A stretch of 64,000 nt of DNA. Origin: Streptomyces lucensis JCM 4490. GTDB taxonomy: Bacteria > Actinomycetota > Actinomycetes > Streptomycetales > Streptomycetaceae. Below, one piece after another: positions 45,476 to 53,965 of the stretch. The notes under the pieces were generated by a model. That model searched no databases. It was not told the DNA's origin and worked only from the letters and a program-made list of their open reading frames with translations. The stretch's first letter is position 1, and the number at the start of each line of letters is the position of its first letter. The translations under genes and the position numbers were made by a program. The stretch spans positions 248,001 to 312,000 of the forward strand of contig NZ_BMUE01000007.1 of NCBI RefSeq assembly GCF_014650035.1, in the 5' to 3' direction.

Positions 45476-46384
45476 ATGCAACTGGACTTGAACCTGCTGG
45501 CCGCGCTCGACGCACTGCTGGAGGAGGGCAGTGTGGCCGGGGCGGCCGCGCGCCTGCATGTCACCGCCCCCGCGATGAGCAGGAGTCTGGGCCGCATCCG
45601 TCGCACCACCGGGGATCAGATCCTGGTGCGCACCGGCCGCACGATGACCCCGACGCCGTATGCGATCGCCGTCCGGGAACAGGTGCACGAGCTGCTGCAG
45701 CAGGTCCAGGGGGTGCTGGCACCGAGCCGTGAACTCGATCTGGCAACGTTGGAGCGCACTTTCGCACTCCGCTGGCACGATTCCCTGGTCGCCTTGGGCG
45801 GCCCCGCGCTGCTCGCGGCCGTGCGCGGACAGGCGCCGGGCGTGAGGTTGCGCTTCGTTGCGGAATCGAGCATTGACACACCCGAGTTGCGGCGTGGAGA
45901 GATCGACCTGGAGGCGAACGCCAACCGGCCGAGCGCACCGGACATTCGTGCCGAGAAGGTGGGCGAGACCCGCCTCGTCATCGTGGTGAGGCAGGGGCAC
46001 CCGCTCACTCGTGTCAGGACCGTCACCGCGAAGCGGTACGCCGCCGCTGAGCACGTCACCGTCTCGCGACGTGGAAACCTCAGCAATGCCCTCGATGACG
46101 CCCTCGCGCGGCTCGGCCTCATCCGCCGCGTGGTGGCGACCGCGCCCACAGAAGCTGCCGCGCTGGAGTTCGCGCGCGGCTCCGATCTCCTGATCAGCGT
46201 CCCTGAAGCCACCGCGCGGTCCGCGGTCGCCGACCTCGGCCTGGTCGTGCTCCCCCTTCCACTCGAACTGCCGTCGGCGCCGATATACCTGTCGTGGCAT
46301 CAGCGCTACGACACCGACCACGCCCACGCCTGGCTGCGCGGGCTGGCGCGAACCGCGCTGGCCATGGGCGGAGCGTCGTCGTAG
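45476..46384 (+). CDS. LysR-family transcriptional regulator
   Basis: 302 aa. LDLNLLAALDALLEEGSVAG and AAARLHVTAPAMSRSLGRIR (HTH) with NodD/SyrM-like opening. The effector domain has RRGEIDLEANANRPSAPDIR, VIVVRQGHPLTRV and VTVSRRGNLSNALDDALA. TAGGAT eight bases before the ATG suggests a nearly leaderless transcript. It likely controls the divergent operon ending in the F420-type reductase. Confidence 0.9.
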   Translation: MQLDLNLLAALDALLEEGSVAGAAARLHVTAPAMSRSLGRIRRTTGDQILVRTGRTMTPTPYAIAVREQVHELLQQVQGVLAPSRELDLATLERTFALRWHDSLVALGGPALLAAVRGQAPGVRLRFVAESSIDTPELRRGEIDLEANANRPSAPDIRAEKVGETRLVIVVRQGHPLTRVRTVTAKRYAAAEHVTVSRRGNLSNALDDALARLGLIRRVVATAPTEAAALEFARGSDLLISVPEATARSAVADLGLVVLPLPLELPSAPIYLSWHQRYDTDHAHAWLRGLARTALAMGGASS

Positions 46385-46488
46385 CCGGCGCCGTCCAACC
46401 GCTTCACCCATACGTCCAGTCGACCACCTCGATGCCGCACGGCCGGCCGCTGTGCGGCCCGCACCAGATCACCATGGGTGGGCCCCGC

Positions 46489-46860
46489 TCACTCGGCCGG
46501 CTCCAGGCTGGTGAGCGGGTTGAGCAAGCCGGTGGGGGCGTTGTCGCCGAAGATGAGCTGGTGGTTGTGGTCGGATTCGGCGGCGAAATGGGCACTGCGG
46601 GGGAAGAGAGCCTGCTGGGGGTCTTCTGTAGGCAGTTCCCATGCTCCGCAGCGCGTTCCAGCAGGAACTGGCGGCTCTGTTCGGGATCGCTGCCCGCCAA
46701 CCGGAAGCCGGACAGGATGACCTGCGGACCGGTGACCGCATCCAGCGCCACGCAGGCGAGCTTGCCCGCGCCGGAGAACGCTTTCATCCCATAGGGAAAG
46801 TCCTCCTGTGCATACCGCCCGCCCACGCGTTCCTGCGGTCCAGATGGGAGGCGCACACCA
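46489..46860 (-). pseudogene. unrecognised conserved-looking protein, frameshifted
   Basis: Reverse frames DFPYGMKAFSGAGKLACVAL, DAVTGPQVILSGFRLAGSDP and EQSRQFLLERAAEHGNCL are followed, one frame over, by PTEDPQQALFPRSAHFAAES and FGDNAPTGLLNPLTSLEPAE with stop at 46489. The joined product reads smoothly and has GC-rich third positions, so it was probably a gene. Family not known. Confidence 0.45.
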
Positions 46861-46918
46861 CCTGCCGTCAAAAGATCGTCTGACGACACCCAGCCCCCCG
46901 CCGGTCCCCAAGGCCGAT

Positions 46919-47986
46919 TTACTGCCGGACAAGAAGCCGGAGGTGCTCGTCTGGAGCGGCGAGGTCGATGATGCGCTGAACCAGGCGGGGGTAGGACCAG
47001 CCAGCGCCGGCCGCCGCGCGTGGCAGCAAGCTCGTCGTTGTCATGCCCGGAAGGGCGTTGACCTCGAGGCACACAGGCGCACCGCTGGTGTCACAGCGGA
47101 AGTCGGTGCGGGAGTACGTGTCACTGCGCGAACCCGAGGGCCTTGTGCGCGCGCAGGGCCAGGTTCTGCAAGCGGGACGTGAGGTCGTCGGAGATGCGCG
47201 CCGGGCAGACTTCACCGACCGCGCCCGGCTGGTATTTCGCGGTGTCGTCGAACACCGGCGTCGCCAGCTCGATCTCCACCACGGGAAGCACCTGGTCGCC
47301 GACGACGGCCACGGTGAACTCCCGCCCCGGCAGTAAGGGCTTCACCAGCAGTTCGCTCTGACCGGAGTGCACCTCGGTCGCTACCCGTGCCAGTTGCGAA
47401 AACGAGTCGACCCGTTGGACCGACATACTCGAACCGTCCGCGGCCGGCTTGGCCACCACGGGCCCGGCCGCCACCAGCCGCTTCACGTTCCGCGGAGCGT
47501 CGCACGTTCCGGGCCGCCACAGCACCTGCTCGGGCACCGGCACACCTGCCGCGCCCAGCAGGGCTGGGGCCGCCCCTTGTGCCAGGCCGCCGAACACGCC
47601 GCGCTGCCCGCACCGGTGAACCGCACGCCGGCCATCTCCAGCAGCTCCTGCACGTGCCCGTCCTCGCCCCAGCCGCCGTGCAGCGCCACGAACACCATCC
47701 CCGCATCCCGAAGCAGATCCAGGACGAAGCCGCCGGTCAGGGCGGCGTGCATCCGTTCTCGCAGCCGGCGCCGGTTCGAGCGCAGCGGCGGCTCCTCCCC
47801 CACCACGGATCCCTCGACCGCGTCACCGGGTGTCAGCGGACCGGCCAGGAGCGGCACCGCGGCAGCCGGGTCGACCAGCACCACCTCGTGCCCACGTTCG
47901 AGCAGGGCCCGGGCCACCGACCAGCCCGAGGCCAAGGAGACATCACGTTCCGGGCTCTCTCCGCCGCACAGGACCACTACGCGCAT
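46919..47986 (-). pseudogene. D-alanine--D-alanine ligase-like ATP-grasp enzyme, two frameshifts
   Basis: ATG at 47986: MRVVVLCGGESPERDVSLAS (Ddl N-motif), VFVALHGGWGEDGHVQELLE, RFTGAGSAACSAAWHKG. Frame 2: VPVPEQVLW, VVAKPAADGSSMSVQRVDSF, LVKPLLPGREFTVAVVGDQV. Frame 3: SDTYSRTDFRCDTSGAPVCL and EVNALPGMTTTSLLPRAAAG. Breaks are near 47575 and 47130. No van-type partners are nearby; it may have been a dedicated or amino-acid-ligating paralogue. Inactive as written. Confidence 0.85.
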
Positions 47987-48045
47987 GCCGGGTTCCGTCA
48001 CCCTTCTCCTCCTCCGGGTCAGCCGATTTCTCCGGGGAGTTCGGC

Positions 48046-48477
48046 TCACTGCGCCGGGCTCGAGATCATCAGGCATTCAGGGTTCGGGAAGGGTGTGAAG
48101 CCTGCCTTGGCGTAGACCTCGTGGGCGTCGCGTGTGGAGAGCAGGATGCGCTTGAGGCGGTAGGGAGCGAGGTGGTCGCGGGCGGCGCGGGCCAGCCAGG
48201 TACCCAGTCCCTTACCACGGTGCCCGGAGACGACGTAGACGTCGCACAGCCAGGCGAAGGTTGCCCAGTCGGTGACGACACGGGCGTAGGCGACCTGGCA
48301 ACCCGCGACGTCGTAGGCGGCGAAGTTGAGGGAGTGGCGCACGGATCGCTCGACAGCGTCCCGGCTGCGGCCCAGCGCCCAGAACGCGTCGGTCGAGAGC
48401 CAGTGGTGCACCAGGCCGACATCAAGGCGGTCCGGATCCGTGGAGAGTTCATAGCCGTCCTGCCTGCTTGTGATCAT
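48046..48477 (-). CDS. GNAT-family N-acetyltransferase
   Basis: 143 aa. LSTDAFWALGRSRDAVERSV, VAYARVVTDWATFAWLCDVY, the acetyl-CoA loop VSGHRGKGLGTWLARAARDH (R/QxxGxG/A) and DAHEVYAKAGFTPFPNPEC. ATG at 48477 follows an AT-richer leader with repeated elements at 48511-48554. This subgroup acts on amines or amino acids; target unknown. Confidence 0.9.
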   Translation of the reverse strand: MITSRQDGYELSTDPDRLDVGLVHHWLSTDAFWALGRSRDAVERSVRHSLNFAAYDVAGCQVAYARVVTDWATFAWLCDVYVVSGHRGKGLGTWLARAARDHLAPYRLKRILLSTRDAHEVYAKAGFTPFPNPECLMISSPAQ

Positions 48478-48510
48478 GTTGAGGCAGCATAGAGACACTG
48501 CTTTGAGTTT

Positions 48511-48554
48511 CCAAGTAGCTGCTTGGCTGTTCCAAGTTCGCTGTTCCAAGTTCG
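48511..48554 (-). promoter_or_regulatory. palindrome and tandem 14-base repeat upstream of GNAT
   Basis: CCAAGTAGCTGCTTGG (48511-48526) is a near-perfect palindrome. It is followed directly by two identical copies of CTGTTCCAAGTTCG (48527-48540, 48541-48554). All share CCAAG/CTTGG cores, suggesting several binding sites of one regulator 34-77 bases upstream of the GNAT start. Confidence 0.6.
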
Positions 48555-48589
48555 CACCCGCCCGGCTGGCAGCTGGTCGTCGGCGTCCG

Positions 48590-49020
48590 CCGACGCCCGG
48601 ACGAGGATCGCGCAGTCGGCGGTGCGGAACTCGGCGAGGATGCGGGCGCGTTGCCCGGGGGTGTGCTCGCCGTGGACGAAGGACAGCTTCCGGGTCGATC
48701 CCGGGCACAAGGCCGGGGCAGGCCTCGGCCAGCAGGCGCAGGGTGCGGGAATCCGCGGGCGAAGCGACGGGCGTCGGAGACCAGTTGGAAGTAGACCAGA
48801 ACCTTCTTCAGACCGTGCTCGGTCACAGCGCGCAGGACCGCGAGGTGCAGGGCGGTGGTGCACAGCGCACCGTCCTGCACCTCGCCGCTGCCGTCCCCGG
48901 GGGCAGCGGGGGCGGCGAGGTTCAGGCGGCGGCACAGGTCGGTGCCGGTGAGGGTGGGCACCACGATGCGGTAATCCGCCGCGCGGCCATCCGCCACTGC
49001 CTGCGCGAGGAGGTATCCGA
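48590..49020 (-). pseudogene. helicase-domain fragment
   Basis: Reverse frames: ADYRIVVPTLTGTDLCRRLN, HLAVLRAVTEHGLKKVLVYF, QLVSDARRFARGFPH, then one frame over LSFVHGEHTPGQRARILAEF and RTADCAILVRASADAD. This resembles the helicase C domain of phage/plasmid-type DEAD/DEAH helicases with helicase-associated repeats. Both ends are missing. Confidence 0.65.
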
Positions 49021-49030
49021 TGACCTTCTT

Positions 49031-49155
49031 TGCTCCCGGGTCCGGCCGGCCTGCCGCAGAAACGCGATGTTGGCGTCAGCGAACACCAGGTCGGGGGTCA
49101 GCAGCGCGACCGCGCCGGGCATCGCCTGGAAGACCGCCGCGTAGTCGATACCCAT
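49031..49155 (-). pseudogene. N-terminal PAS stub of a SpoIIE-type phosphatase
   Basis: ATG at 49155: MGIDYAAVFQAMPGAVALLT, PDLVFADANIAFLRQAGRTR. This is the usual opening of PAS-SpoIIE phosphatases (AVFQAxPxPxxLLxPDxxxxDAN). After about 41 residues it is replaced by helicase-derived sequence in another frame. Confidence 0.65.
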
Positions 49156-49482
49156 TGGTGCAGCATAGGGATGAATAGGGCACAGATACGGCTTTTTATG
49201 CTCTGGTCCCGTCCCTCTCTCCGCTGGCGCCGCCGGCGGAGCGCAGTGGACCGTGCCGCCATCGGGTGCAGGCGGGTGCGGGCCGCTTCTCGCTCCACGG
49301 CGGGGCTACTCACCGGAGGAGCAGTGACCGCTGTCGATGTACGCCGCCCCTGCGATCCGCAGTGCCGTATGCGCGCTCCGGGACCGTTCCCGGGCCGGCG
49401 TTTGACGCTGCGGCAGTACGGCGTCGGCGGCCGTCGACCGGTGTCGGCGCGGTAGCTTGCCGACGGGCCGGCCGTTCTGGGG

Positions 49483-49700
49483 GGGGGAGGCGATCCAGTC
49501 CCTTTGGATCTCGACGGCCAGGTCACGTACGCCGAGCCCGTCACGGACCCGGGAGGCGAGGGCGACGGCCTCCTTGGCCTCGACGGTGACCGTCAGGCCC
49601 GATGCGGTCAGGTACGCCGCGGCGACGGCCGCGCCGAACAGCTCGTTGCGCACCTCCAGCGCCGGGTCTTGGGTCCACGGCCACGGCAGGCCGAGGCGCG
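49483..49700 (-). pseudogene. Fic-family toxin component, C-terminal fragment
   Basis: The reverse frame PALEVRNELFGAAVAAAYLT, ASGLTVTVEAKEAVALASRV and RDGLGVRDLAVEIQRDWI matches the C-terminal half of small Streptomyces proteins annotated as Fic-family toxin-antitoxin toxin component. The N-terminus is unreadable. No antitoxin is apparent, and 49700-50036 has no other supported gene. Confidence 0.5.
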
Positions 49701-50036
49701 ACCAGGAAGGGTACGACGATCACCAGGGGCACGGGCAGCGCGATTTTGACTCGACGCGCAGGGTGGGGTGTCGGCCCATCGAATGCCGGGTGCGGGGAGT
49801 TGATGAGTGCGGCGGCTCCGTGGCGCACCTTCGCTGCGGTAAGGCCAGCGCGGGCCCGTCCGTTCTGTGTCCGCGCACAGCCCGGCGCGTAGCCAGCACG
49901 CGTTAAGGCGGCCTTTAAGCCCAAGTCCTCCGCAAGCCGCTTGCCTGAGCGGCAGGCTGAGGGGATCTTCCTGGCTGCGGCGGGCCGCTGGCGCTGCGAG
50001 GCCGGGGGCCCGGGGCCCATGGGGGGTCGGGGACCG

Positions 50037-50366
50037 TTAGTCACCGATGAACCAGAGACGGCTCCCGGGCGTGGCCACGCAGTCCTCCAGCATCTCGGCG
50101 AGATCCAGAAGCGCGGCCTTGCGGGAGGAGCTGTCGCACTCCCGTACGAGGGCGGCCACCTCCGGCAGGGCGGCCTGCGCGTCCTGGTCGGTGAAGCGGG
50201 TGTCCCGATAGGGGTCGATCTGGGCGAGCCTCCCGCGGGTCACCCCCTCCAGGGCCAGCGCGAGCATCTCCCCGTGCTCGTGGGAGGCCCTGACCACGGT
50301 CTCTCGCCGCCGCCCTCTGCCCCGCGCCCCCGCCTGATCGACGCGCAACTCCAGCTCTATGCCCAC
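50037..50366 (-). CDS. conserved hypothetical protein
   Basis: 109 aa: MGIELELRVDQAGARGRGRR, VVRASHEHGEMLALALEGVT, RGRLAQIDPYRDTRFTDQDA, MLEDCVATPGSRLWFIGD. The pattern, with IDPYRDTRF and the CxxTPGSxLWFxGD end, is one I know from Streptomyces hypotheticals. It appears intact. No catalytic motif. Confidence 0.7.
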   Translation of the reverse strand: MGIELELRVDQAGARGRGRRRETVVRASHEHGEMLALALEGVTRGRLAQIDPYRDTRFTDQDAQAALPEVAALVRECDSSSRKAALLDLAEMLEDCVATPGSRLWFIGD

Positions 50367-50488
50367 GGCACCTCCCCAGGTGAGTACGGGTACTCATCGC
50401 AGGCGCCCCCGGATGACGCCGAGACTCACGGCAACACGTCGACACGGAAGGCCAGGGCACCCATGGTGCAGCACCGCGCGGTGCTCGC

Positions 50489-51142
50489 CTGATCGGCTTC
50501 TGCAGCGGCGCGTTCACCCTGGCCGAGGCCGGCGTCCTCGACGGGCGCCGGGCCACGGCCCACTGGCAGTGGGCGCATGCCTCCGCTTGCGGTTCCCCGC
50601 CGTCCACCTCGAATCGGACGTGCTGTTCGTGGACGACGGTGACATCCTCACCGCTGCGGGCAGCGCGGCCGCGCTCGATCTCGGGTTGCACGTCGTCCGC
50701 CTCGACCACGGTGCCGAGGTCGCCAACTCCGTCAGCCGGAGACTGGTTTTCGCGGCGCACCGCGACGGCGGGCAGCGGCAGTTCTTCGAGCGTCCCATGC
50801 CCAATCTCCCGGGTGAGTCCCTGGCACCGGTTCTGGCCTGGGTGCAAGAACGGCTCGAGGCGCCACTGGCGATCGCGGACCTCGCGGCGCGGGCGGCGGT
50901 CAGTCCGGCGACACCGCACCGCCGCTTCAGGACACATCGGGTAACGACCCCGCTGATGTGACTCACGGGGGAACGGCTTGCCCTGGCCTGTCTGCTAATC
51001 GAGCGAGGGGAGTCACCCTTCGAGCGTGGTCGCACGACTCAGCGGGCTGGGCACCGCGGCCAATCTGCGGGCGCTGATGTGTCGCGAGACGGGCATCACT
51101 CCATCGGTGTACAAGCGGCGATTCGGTCCCGAGGCTAGCTGA
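50489..51142 (+). pseudogene. GlxA-type AraC-family regulator, degraded
   Basis: LIGFCSGAFTLAEAGVLDGR (DJ-1-like part with the CSGAF elbow) and RATAHWQWAHA, then another frame: LRFPAVHLESDVLFVDDGDI, GGQRQFFERPMP, VLAWVQERLEAPLAIADLAA and RAAVSPATPHRRFRTH. After a lost segment: LTGERLALACLLIERGESPF and TGITPSVYKRRFGPEAS. The first 90 residues are gone and several indels are present. Confidence 0.8.
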
Positions 51143-51436
51143 CGGCATCCCTGCCAACCGGCCGAGACATCACGCGAGTCTGTCCGTCGCGTCGAACCCG
51201 CACTCCACATGATCGGTACGGCAACGGCTTCTTACGCCAGCTCTTACATGCCGTTGCCGACGACAGTTGCTGTGCAGGCGAGGCCGGCGCCTGCTGCAGG
51301 CATCCAGTGCCGCTACGTTGGATCCCACACCAACCTGCAGTAAGCCGGAAGGGAATCGAACGCAAAGCTCGTCGGCCGGGAGCACCCTGAAGGGTCGGGC
51401 AGCGTCGCAACGTGTATTGATGCCGAGCCTGTGTAG
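51143..51436. other. intergenic, nothing recognised
   Basis: About 290 bases between the AraC fossil and the end of LysR. No gene or tRNA cloverleaf seen. Confidence 0.4.
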
Positions 51437-52315
51437 CTATCGGCGCACCAGGGTCGATGGGACCCCAGGCTGGGGAACCGGCTGGTTGGCCACCTTCACC
51501 GCCGTACGGACGAAGGCCGCGAGCGGTCGTGACGAACTGTGTTCCGGCCAGGCGAGCGCCAGTGTCGTGGGCGCGGCGTCCAGCACCGGTACGCACACCA
51601 GGTCGTCGCGCAGGAGGCGGCGGGCGGAGTCCGGTACTACGGCCACCAGCCGCCCGAGAGCGATGAGCTGCATCACCTCGGCGATGTCGCGCACCTCAGG
51701 GCCGGTGGCGTCATCGTCCGTCTTTCCCGGCCAGCGCGGCCTCGTTTCGCCGTCCAGGTCGCTGAGGCGTATGCAGGTCCGCCCTGCCAGCCGGTGTCCC
51801 GCCGGCAGCACGGCCACCTTGTCCTCGACGAGCAGTTCTTCGACGTCCAGGCCGCTCCGGTCGTGCACGGTATGGAGCAATGCCACGTCGGCCCGTCCGT
51901 CGCGGACCAGGGTGGCCCGCTCCCCCATGCCGGAGGTTATCTCCACGGGAATCGCATCCGGCTCACTCTCGTAGGCCGCCAGGATGTCGCGCAGCAGGCC
52001 GCCGTCACCGCCTGGCTTCATGGCCAGGACCCGCCGTGCTCCGGGGTGGCTGGCGCGCTGGGCCCGGCGGACGGCTGCCTCCATGGCGTCCAGCGCTTTG
52101 CGGCCGTCGGCGAGCAGGACCTCTCCTGCCGGGGTCAGCGTCACACCACGGCTGGTGCGCTCCAGGAGCCTGACGCCCATGCGGCGTTCAAGCCGTCTTA
52201 TCGCCCTGGACAACGGCGGCTGGGCGATGCCCAGGCGCTCGGCCGCGCGGGTGATGTTGAGCTCTTCGGCCGCCGTGACGAAGTACATCAGCTCGCGCGT
52301 CTCGATCGATGCCAT
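51437..52315 (-). CDS. LysR-family transcriptional regulator
   Basis: 292 aa. IETRELMYFVTAAEELNITR, AAERLGIAQPPLSRAIRRLE and RRMGVRLLERTSRGVTLTPA (complete HTH and linker), then an effector domain (GGLLRDILAAYESEPDAIPV, VAVLPAGHRLAGRTCIRLSD). ATG at 52315. It is divergent from an SDR gene now reduced to a stub, its probable former target. Confidence 0.9.
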   Translation of the reverse strand: MASIETRELMYFVTAAEELNITRAAERLGIAQPPLSRAIRRLERRMGVRLLERTSRGVTLTPAGEVLLADGRKALDAMEAAVRRAQRASHPGARRVLAMKPGGDGGLLRDILAAYESEPDAIPVEITSGMGERATLVRDGRADVALLHTVHDRSGLDVEELLVEDKVAVLPAGHRLAGRTCIRLSDLDGETRPRWPGKTDDDATGPEVRDIAEVMQLIALGRLVAVVPDSARRLLRDDLVCVPVLDAAPTTLALAWPEHSSSRPLAAFVRTAVKVANQPVPQPGVPSTLVRR

Positions 52316-52386
52316 ACCGGGAGGGTATCGCTTGCCACCTGATCGGTCTTGGCCTCCGCAGCCGCCCAGGTGATGGGCTTGGGGCC

Positions 52387-52611
52387 ATGGCGAACGACAC
52401 CTCGCACACTGGGTCCATCGCCCTCATAACCGGTTCGACCAAGGGAATAGGGCGACGGGTCGCCGGGCAACTGGCCGCACTCGGCATGACCGTGCTGGTC
52501 GGTGTGCGGGACCGCAGGCGCGGCGAACAGGCCACCGCGGCGCTGCGATCAGGCGGCGGCGATGCGCACCTGGTCGAGCTCGGCGTCACCGGTCCCGCTG
52601 TGGCGGGGTGA
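52387..52611 (+). pseudogene. SDR oxidoreductase, truncated after cofactor domain
   Basis: ATG at 52387: TGSIALITGSTKGIGRRVAG, QLAALGMTVLVGVRDRRRGE, GDAHLVELGVTGPAVAG and TGA. It holds the first Rossmann unit and stops where the D(V/L)TD motif should occur. No downstream continuation; the ricin-type gene begins 55 bases later. Confidence 0.75.
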
Positions 52612-52665
52612 CGAATTGCCTTTTCGCTGCCTGATTGGCAATCAGCCACCAACGGAAGGGAAAAT

Positions 52666-53121
52666 ATGCTCGCGCGAAAGAATCTGGCCTCTGCCTTAGC
52701 GTCCGTGGCCGTGGCCGGCGCCGGACTTCTCGCCGTGACGGCGCCGGCACAAGCCGCTGTTCCGGGCACCGAGCAGTTCAAGAACGTCGCTACGGGCTAC
52801 TGCCTGGACAGCAACGCCGCCCAGAGCGTCTACACGCACGCCTGCAACACCGGCGCGTACCAGAAGTGGACGGTTTCGTCCGTCAGTGGTGGCTACACCG
52901 TGAAGAACCAGTCCACCGGCTTCTGCCTGGACAGCAACGCCGCCCAGACCGTCTACACCCGCTCCTGCAACGGGGGCAGCTACCAGAAGTGGAGCATCAG
53001 CTACAGCGGTAATGGCTACGTGCTGAAGAACTACGCCACTGGGTACGTGCTGGACAGCAACTCCAACGGGTCGGTCTACACGCGCTCCTACAACGGGGGC
53101 AACTACCAGAAATGGAACTGA
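52666..53121 (+). CDS. secreted three-repeat ricin-type (beta-trefoil) lectin-like protein
   Basis: 151 aa. A signal peptide (residues 1-30, cleavage after APAQA) is followed by three repeats of about 40 residues: NVATGYCLDSN...VYTHACNTGAYQKW, NQSTGFCLDSN...VYTRSCNGGSYQKW, NYATGYVLDSN...VYTRSYNGGNYQKW. Each has the ricin QxW motif as YQKW. Repeats 1 and 2 hold Cys pairs (46/60 and 87/101); in repeat 3 both are replaced (Val128, Tyr142). GGAAGGGAAA precedes the ATG and a strong terminator follows. Likely binds extracellular glycans; no catalytic domain. Confidence 0.85.
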   Translation: MLARKNLASALASVAVAGAGLLAVTAPAQAAVPGTEQFKNVATGYCLDSNAAQSVYTHACNTGAYQKWTVSSVSGGYTVKNQSTGFCLDSNAAQTVYTRSCNGGSYQKWSISYSGNGYVLKNYATGYVLDSNSNGSVYTRSYNGGNYQKWN

Positions 53122-53140
53122 CCTCCACGCGGTGAGTAAG

Positions 53141-53177
53141 GCCGAGGCCCGCCCTGTCGCAGAGGGCGGGCCTCGGC
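53141..53177 (+). terminator. strong hairpin after the lectin gene
   Basis: A 15-pair stem GCCGAGGCCCGCCCT / AGGGCGGGCCTCGGC with a seven-base loop, 20 bases past the stop, followed by CCGTTCC. Confidence 0.85.
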
Positions 53178-53204
53178 CCGTTCCCTGGTAGCGACACCTG
53201 CGGG

Positions 53205-53965
53205 GTGCGGTTGTGGGCGGGGATTCGCTGTGCCGGACTACCCCGCGCACCGCAGCCCCCAGCCGCCGCCCGTGCGCGCCACCGGCTCGCCCCCCGGCGC
53301 CGGGCGCTGGACCCACACTTTACCCGCCCGTCTGACTGTTGCGTCGGCTGCTGGCCCGCGCCCCCGTGCCCCGGCCGCCGCGCTGCGACTGCTGCCCCGC
53401 CCCGCCCGGCTGTGACCCGCCCCGGTTCGGCCCATGCCGGGCCTGCCCTGCGGCTTTGTCGCCGCGGGCACAGTGGCAGCAGGCAGGCGATGCGGGTGCC
53501 GGGCCGTCTGCCGCCTCAGTGGGAGCCGCCCCCGCTGCCCCGCGGGACGTCCCCGCTGACCTGCTCGTAGCGTGGCGCGCGGCTGCTGAGCTGTATGCCG
53601 TGCTTCACGTGCTCCAGGCCCGTCTCCCGTGGTCCGGCTGGCCGGAGGTGACCGAACGGAGCAGGGAGCGCCCCGGCTGCGAGGCGTCCCCCGGCTGGTC
53701 GCAGGACGACGCCGCCGAGTTCGACCGGTTCCAATCGTCTGGGCCTCGAGGCGGCCCGCACAAGCCGGCCGTGCTACCGGAGATGGTTGGTGATCAGCTC
53801 GGTTACTCCCGGGGCCAGGCCAAGGCCCAGGGCGTGCTGTCGGGAGCGGCGGACACTCTTGCCGGCGCCGTCCGCCAGGGACATGGCCGAGGCCGGCGGG
53901 CCGAGGCCGCCGAGGCCGTACGCCCCACCTCCGTCGTGAGGAGGAGGCCTGAGCCACGCGGCCGG
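53205..53965. other. 760 bp without a secure gene
   Basis: A forward frame around 53540-53740 (DVPADLLVAWRAAAELYAVL, HVLQARLPWSGWPEVTERSR) looks like a protein fragment, but it lacks a start and slips frame soon after. Elsewhere only GC-bias open frames. Confidence 0.35.

Noticed and set aside
45194..46411. 405-codon reverse open frame opposite LysR
   Set aside because: Antisense to an intact LysR with a clear HTH; no motif in the reverse product.
47367..48115. two overlapping ~240-codon forward frames
   Set aside because: Both are antisense to the D-Ala-D-Ala ligase pseudogene, whose motifs are unambiguous on the minus strand.
51143..51436. possible tRNA or small RNA in the gene-free gap
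   Set aside because: I could not draw a cloverleaf or a stable terminator-ended structure, and no conserved tRNA box is visible.
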